Source of the DNA: a bacterium
GTDB taxonomy: Bacteria > Patescibacteriota > Saccharimonadia > Saccharimonadales > Saccharimonadaceae
Length of the DNA: 9,049 nucleotides
Direction: 5' to 3'
Assembly (NCBI GenBank): GCA_029565375.1
Contig: JAKQOF010000012.1
Coordinates: 1 to 9,049 of the forward strand
A program made the translations under genes and the position numbers. Positions 5,765 through 9,049 of the stretch are shown piece by piece (the stretch's first letter is position 1; the number at the start of each line of letters is the position of its first letter). The notes beneath the pieces were generated by a model. The model did not search any database. It had not been told where the DNA came from and worked only from the letters and a program-made list of their open reading frames with translations.

Positions 5765-6683
5765 GAACCTCCTCTACAAAATACAGCGGTCGCTGCTTTG
5801 TCTCATTAAATACTCGTCCAATGTACTCTCCAATAATACCAAGAGATAGTAGTTGTACGCCACCCAAGAAAAGGATGACAGCCATTAATGACGGATATCC
5901 TGCTGCTTCAATACCAAAAAGGAGGGTACGCACGATAATGACGATGATATAGATGAATGCGATTAATGAAACTATAAAGCCCATAACGGTTGATACGCGC
6001 AGAGGTGCAGTCGTAAAGGACGTCAGTCCATCAACAGCAAGGTTGACGAGTTTGCCATAACTCCACTCTGTCTGGCCTGCGTGGCGAGGGTCGCGGTCGT
6101 AGGTGATTTCCTTTTTGTTAAAGCCAATCCAGCTAAACATTCCTTTAGTGTAGCGTTGAGACTCACGCAGCTGCTTGAGCGCCTCAACACAGCGGCGGTC
6201 AAGCAAGCGAAAGTCGCCGGTATCACGCTGGATAGTGATGTGAGTCGACTTTTGCAAGATATAGTAGTACATCTTTGACGTCGTTTTTTTCAGCCAGCTT
6301 TCGCCTTTTCGGCTATTACGCTTTGCATAGATATCGTCATAGCCTTCCTCCCAGTACTTAATCATCTCGGGGATAAGCTCTGGCGGATCTTGCAGGTCGG
6401 CATCAATAATAACTGTCGCGTCACCCGTCACGTAGTCCAGGCCAGCGATCATGGCAATCTCTTTGCCAAAGTTTCGTGACAAGTTGACATAAGCTACGCG
6501 TTCGTCGGTCTCAGCGTACTCCTTAATGACCTGCAACGTTTTGTCGCGACTGCCATCATTTACAAACATAAACTCAAACTCGTATGACTTGTTATCGTTT
6601 GCAAGCTTGCCCAAGCGTTGGTATAGGTGTTCGAGCACCTCATCTTCGTTATATGCAGGGATAAGAATACTAATCTTTTTCAT
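5736..6683 (-). CDS. GtrB/dolichol-phosphate-mannosyltransferase-like family 2 glycosyltransferase
   Basis: A 315-residue enzyme expected to load a sugar from a nucleotide donor onto polyprenyl phosphate. The N-terminal GT-A domain has PAYNE (9-13), VNDGSRD (41-47), SRNFGKE (69-75), the metal/donor motif DADLQDPPEL (94-103) and GDFRLLDRR (156-164). The acceptor segment RHAGQTEWSYGKL (200-212) follows. Two C-terminal membrane spans lie at about 231-256 and 264-286, before YIGRVFNETKQRPLYFV (287-303). This is the usual layout of GtrB/CsbB-type proteins. It is first in the operon with gtrA and the family 4 enzyme. No Shine-Dalgarno site precedes ATG 6681-6683; a -10 element ends 7 bases upstream, suggesting a leaderless transcript. 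It ends with TGA, showing that UGA serves as stop. Confidence 0.92.
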   Translation of the reverse strand: MKKISILIPAYNEDEVLEHLYQRLGKLANDNKSYEFEFMFVNDGSRDKTLQVIKEYAETDERVAYVNLSRNFGKEIAMIAGLDYVTGDATVIIDADLQDPPELIPEMIKYWEEGYDDIYAKRNSRKGESWLKKTTSKMYYYILQKSTHITIQRDTGDFRLLDRRCVEALKQLRESQRYTKGMFSWIGFNKKEITYDRDPRHAGQTEWSYGKLVNLAVDGLTSFTTAPLRVSTVMGFIVSLIAFIYIIVIIVRTLLFGIEAAGYPSLMAVILFLGGVQLLSLGIIGEYIGRVFNETKQRPLYFVEEVHARAHKKTR

Positions 6684-6690
6684 TAGTACC

Positions 6691-6699
6691 AGTATATCA
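6691..6699 (-). promoter_or_regulatory. Candidate promoter of the glycosyltransferase operon, extended -10
   Basis: The minus strand reads TGATATACT (complement of 6691-6699), a TGn-extended -10 one base off consensus. It ends 7 bases before the ATG, so transcription should start at or next to the start codon. It lies back to back with the cupin promoter in a 76-base divergent spacer. Confidence 0.55.
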
Positions 6700-6733
6700 C
6701 CTGGGACAGTGGTATCGTTCCTCGTGAGCAGGG

Positions 6734-6739
6734 TATAAT
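6734..6739 (+). promoter_or_regulatory. Candidate promoter of the cupin gene, -10 TATAAT
   Basis: A perfect TATAAT 20 bases before the ATG, followed by AAGGAG (6748-6753) at a normal 6-base spacing. No recognisable -35. Its distance from the opposite-strand -10 is 37 bases, so the two polymerases could interfere or share control. Confidence 0.55.
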
Positions 6740-6759
6740 AGGGTTATAAGGAGTAAAGC

Positions 6760-7311
6760 ATGTCTGAATTATTGAAGCAGTTATCAACCATGGATGTCGA
6801 TTCATCGATACAGAAGAGTAGTTTTGTTGAGGCTGTCGGGAAGTACATCGCAGGCAACGGCTACAGTGTCGTGGAGCTGAACGACGAAAAGCCATGGGGT
6901 GCGTATTTTCGCTTTGACAACGATAACGCCGATGCATTCATTGCAGAGTTTTTCCCAGGGCTGACGCCTATTGAAGCACGACTTGGTCGTGACGACCTTG
7001 AGCTCAGTCCAAAGATTTTGATTGTCAGCCCCGGCCAGCGACTCAGCTGGCAATACCATAATAGGCGTGCTGAGCGTTGGGCGTTCTTGACCGATGGCGC
7101 TTACAACAAAAGTATGAATAATGACGAGGGTGAACTGTTCAGCGCACGTGCTGGAGATGTGGTGCAGTTTGATCGTAACGAGCGCCATCGCCTGGTTGGA
7201 CAATCTGATACGTACGCATTGGTAGCAGAGATCTGGCAGCACACTGATCCGGCAGAACCATCGGACGAGGATGATATCGTGCGCCTGCAAGACGACTACA
7301 AGCGAGATTAG
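6760..7311 (+). CDS. Phosphomannose-isomerase-like cupin
   Basis: A 183-residue stand-alone cupin resembling the isomerase domain of type II mannose-6-phosphate isomerase, which interconverts fructose-6-P and mannose-6-P and feeds GDP-mannose synthesis. It has the entry motif PWGAY (45-49), cupin motif 1 GQRLSWQYHNRRAERW (92-107) with putative metal ligands Q98, H100 and E105, cupin motif 2 GDVVQFDRNERHRL (132-145) with H143, and DDIVRLQDDYKR (171-182), typical of the C-terminus. The middle of motif 1 reads HNRRAE where most relatives have HHHRAE. No nucleotidyltransferase domain is fused, unlike bifunctional ManC/AlgA. A second, less likely reading is an uncharacterised sugar-binding cupin. 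The next gene, gmd, uses GDP-mannose, which supports a mannose role. Confidence 0.8.
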   Translation: MSELLKQLSTMDVDSSIQKSSFVEAVGKYIAGNGYSVVELNDEKPWGAYFRFDNDNADAFIAEFFPGLTPIEARLGRDDLELSPKILIVSPGQRLSWQYHNRRAERWAFLTDGAYNKSMNNDEGELFSARAGDVVQFDRNERHRLVGQSDTYALVAEIWQHTDPAEPSDEDDIVRLQDDYKRD

Positions 7312-7325
7312 GGACGACCATAGTG

Positions 7326-7331
7326 TATAAT
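7326..7331 (+). promoter_or_regulatory. Candidate gmd promoter, -10 TATAAT
   Basis: A perfect TATAAT 14 bases after the cupin stop and 49 bases before the gmd start. No clear -35. It would give gmd and the Nudix gene their own transcript. Confidence 0.5.
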
Positions 7332-7380
7332 GGTATCTATTACCACTGATAAAAACGTTAATTTCTAGAGGATTTGAACA

Positions 7381-8382
7381 ATGGCTGAGGCGACAAAAAA
7401 GCGAGCACTAATTACAGGTATTACAGGACAAGACGGCGGTCACTTAGCAGCGCTTCTACACGAAAAAGGATACGAGATATTCGCTATCATACGTGGACAA
7501 CATAACCCACGACGTGAGGCGACCGAGGCTGAGTACCCATATGTTACGTTGATTGAAGCCGATCTTGGTGACCAGTCATCACTCATTCGCGCAATGCAGA
7601 CGGCAAAGCCCGACGAAGTATATAACCTGGGTGCAATCAGCCATGTTGGCTACTCCTTCAAAGACCCAATGCTCACCGCAGACATTACTGGCAAGGGTGT
7701 GCTGAACATGCTTGAAGCAATTCGTCTGACAGATCCTGAAAACAAAGTTCGTTTTTACCAGGCTTCAACATCAGAGATGTACGGCGGACTTGACTATAAC
7801 CGTCCTGAAAAGGGCTATACCGAAGAGTCTGCATTTCACCCGCGCAGTCCATACGGCGTTGCCAAGCTGTACGGATACTGGATCACCAAGAACTACCGCG
7901 AAAGCTACGACATGTTTGCCGTATCGGGAATCTTGTTTAATCACGAAGGTGAGCGCCGTGGTGTTGAGTTTGTAACACGCAAAATTACTAACGCTGTTGC
8001 TCGTATCAAACTAGGCCTACAAACACATATCGAACTGGGGGATTTGTGGCCACAACGTGACTGGGGCTACGCCGGTGACTATGTCGAAGGAATGTGGTTA
8101 ATGCTACAACAAGATGAACCAAAGGACTATGTGCTTGCAACTGGCGAGACGCACTCAATCGAAGAGTTTTTGACGCTTGCCTTCAAAGAAATTGGTATTG
8201 ATGACTGGAAACCATACGTTAAACAAAACCCAGCATTTATGCGCCCTGCAGAGGTAGACTTGCTATTAGGTGACCCGACAAAAGCCGAGAAAGAACTTGG
8301 CTGGAAGCGTAAAGTCGACTTCCCCGGCCTTGTTAAACTGATGGTCGAACACGACCTCGCTATCGAATCAACAAAGGTATAA
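7381..8382 (+). CDS. gmd: GDP-mannose 4,6-dehydratase
   Basis: NADP-dependent short-chain dehydratase making GDP-4-keto-6-deoxy-D-mannose, the branch-point to GDP-fucose, GDP-rhamnose and related sugars. It has 333 residues, slightly short for the family. The Rossmann motif TGITGQDGG spans 12-20, NLGAISHVGYSF (82-93) follows, the catalytic STSE is at 129-132, and Y158xxxK162 sits in SPYGVAK. The substrate-binding stretches GILFNHE (183-189) and RRGVEFVTRKI (192-202) and the motif RDWGYAGDYVE (226-236) complete the fold. Residues after NHE are Gly-Glu instead of the usual Ser-Pro. AGAGGA lies 8 bases upstream of ATG 7381. The Nudix gene starts two bases after the stop. The convergent partial gene at the right edge may encode the next enzyme. 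Confidence 0.93.
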   Translation: MAEATKKRALITGITGQDGGHLAALLHEKGYEIFAIIRGQHNPRREATEAEYPYVTLIEADLGDQSSLIRAMQTAKPDEVYNLGAISHVGYSFKDPMLTADITGKGVLNMLEAIRLTDPENKVRFYQASTSEMYGGLDYNRPEKGYTEESAFHPRSPYGVAKLYGYWITKNYRESYDMFAVSGILFNHEGERRGVEFVTRKITNAVARIKLGLQTHIELGDLWPQRDWGYAGDYVEGMWLMLQQDEPKDYVLATGETHSIEEFLTLAFKEIGIDDWKPYVKQNPAFMRPAEVDLLLGDPTKAEKELGWKRKVDFPGLVKLMVEHDLAIESTKV

Positions 8383-8384
8383 AC

Positions 8385-8942
8385 GTGTCCGATTTGCCTC
8401 GCTGGACACGCAAAGCACGCAAAACTATCTACGACACCCCCTATTTGTCTTTGTTTGAGGACACTGTTGAACTGCCAAACGGAAACATCGTCGACGACTA
8501 CAGTGTTGTTGGTCTGAAAGACGGCGTCGTTATCATTGCGACCGATGAACAAGACCGTCTAATTACGTTCCACGAGTACAAATATGCAGTCAACGAAGTG
8601 CTGCTTACCGTACCAGCAGGTGGCATTGACGACGGTGAGTCACCGGTTGAGGCAGCCAAGCGCGAGCTACTTGAAGAGACGGGCTATGAGGCGGGTGAGA
8701 CAGAGTATGTTGCCCCGCAGCATGTCTATCCATCAAAGATAACGCATATTAATCACGTTGTCCGTATAAAGGATGCACGGCTCGTTAAAAGTCCCGAACA
8801 CGGCGCTGAAGAATCGATTGGCAACGTTGAACTTATCGAGCTGAAGGACTTAGCGGGGATGCACGCAGAAGGAAAATTTAACTCAGCCTATCTGTTATCG
8901 GCACTTGTGCTGACGTTGCCAGAGTATTTGATTACGCGTTAG
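8385..8942 (+). CDS. Nudix hydrolase, ADP-ribose pyrophosphatase type
   Basis: A 185-residue hydrolase of nucleoside diphosphates linked to another group. The Nudix box is complete at 79-101 (G79, E85, R93-E94, E97-E98, G100), giving all metal-binding residues. An N-terminal beta-rich part, and PAGG (77-80) immediately before and into the box, are typical of the ADP-ribose pyrophosphatase/NudF-NudK branch, whose members split ADP-ribose, ADP-sugars or GDP-mannose. GTG 8385 is two bases after the gmd stop, with AAAGG 6 bases upstream inside gmd, so the two are coupled. That context makes a GDP-sugar substrate plausible but unproven; general ADP-ribose clean-up is the alternative. Its end overlaps the convergent gene by 11 bases (8932-8942). 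Confidence 0.9.
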   Translation: MSDLPRWTRKARKTIYDTPYLSLFEDTVELPNGNIVDDYSVVGLKDGVVIIATDEQDRLITFHEYKYAVNEVLLTVPAGGIDDGESPVEAAKRELLEETGYEAGETEYVAPQHVYPSKITHINHVVRIKDARLVKSPEHGAEESIGNVELIELKDLAGMHAEGKFNSAYLLSALVLTLPEYLITR

Positions 8943-9049
8943 CGACAAAGTCTTTGATGGCCGTGGCTATGTTTGAAGCTGGTTGCCATCCCAGTTCGTT
9001 TTTGAGGCGTGATGCGTCGCCAACAATATCTTTTATGTCTGTCGGGCGG
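8932..9049 (-). CDS. C-terminal end of an NAD-dependent sugar epimerase/reductase (cut by window edge)
   Basis: The last 38 residues of a protein entering from the right, ending at TAA 8932-8934. The stretch RPTDIKDIVGDASRLKNELGW, followed by a helix ending IKDFVANA, is typical of the C-terminus of extended short-chain dehydrogenases acting on nucleotide sugars. The RPxD...GDxSRxKxELGW pattern is common in GDP-4-keto-6-deoxymannose reductases (Rmd type) and related epimerases. Next to gmd, a GDP-rhamnose- or GDP-fucose-forming reductase is the natural guess, but the catalytic half is not in view. The stop lies inside the end of the convergent Nudix gene. Confidence 0.75.
   Translation of the reverse strand, partial: RPTDIKDIVGDASRLKNELGWQPASNIATAIKDFVANA

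Noticed and set aside
6687..6714. TACCA...TGGTA inverted pair in the divergent promoter spacer
   Set aside because: Five-base arms 18 bases apart are common by chance; not enough to call an operator.
8946..8956. Palindrome CAAAG-T-CTTTG near the right edge
   Set aside because: It lies within coding sequence of the partial reductase and has no T-tail or repeated copies.

Overview
The window is a chromosomal replication-origin neighbourhood from a small-genome bacterium. DnaA (partial DnaN downstream) is read leftward and rpmH-rnpA-yidC-jag rightward from a spacer holding DnaA boxes and an AT-rich repeat pair. Tight packing (abutting or overlapping genes, several transcripts apparently without leaders), short proteins and sequence character make Candidatus Saccharibacteria (TM7, Patescibacteria/CPR) my best guess. 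That assignment is inference and was not tested by a search. Stop codons include TAA, TAG and at least one TGA (the family 2 glycosyltransferase), which fits genetic code 11 rather than the UGA=Gly code of Gracilibacteria.

Layout. 1-242 (-): 5' part of dnaN. 258-524 (-): an unrecognised 88-codon frame that fills the dnaA-dnaN gap and may be a real gene. 517-1896 (-): dnaA. 1897-2152: probable oriC (four DnaA-box-like 9-mers, then a tandem 12/13-mer AT-rich repeat). 2153-2290 (+): rpmH, followed by a terminator-like hairpin and a perfect 11-bp inverted repeat. 2422-4250 (+): rnpA, yidC, jag. 4247-6683 (-): a three-gene glycan operon (family 2 glycosyltransferase, GtrA-like membrane protein, family 4 glycosyltransferase). 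6760-8942 (+): phosphomannose-isomerase-like cupin, GDP-mannose 4,6-dehydratase and a Nudix hydrolase. 8932-9049 (-): C-terminal end of a nucleotide-sugar reductase/epimerase.

How it fits together. The left half is housekeeping: initiation (DnaA), sliding clamp (DnaN), ribosome (L34), tRNA 5' processing (RnpA), membrane insertion (YidC) and its RNA-binding partner Jag. The right half is a surface-glycan region. The cupin would interconvert fructose-6-P and mannose-6-P, Gmd converts GDP-mannose to GDP-4-keto-6-deoxymannose, and the partial reductase could finish GDP-rhamnose or GDP-fucose. The glycosyltransferase/GtrA genes would load sugars on a lipid carrier, move them across the membrane and build the glycan. 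No mobile element, CRISPR array, tRNA or rRNA was seen, and no gene-free stretch exceeds 300 bases.

I found no clear new multi-gene system. The items most worth checking are the 88-codon frame between dnaA and dnaN, the origin architecture, and promoters placed so that transcription should begin at the start codon.
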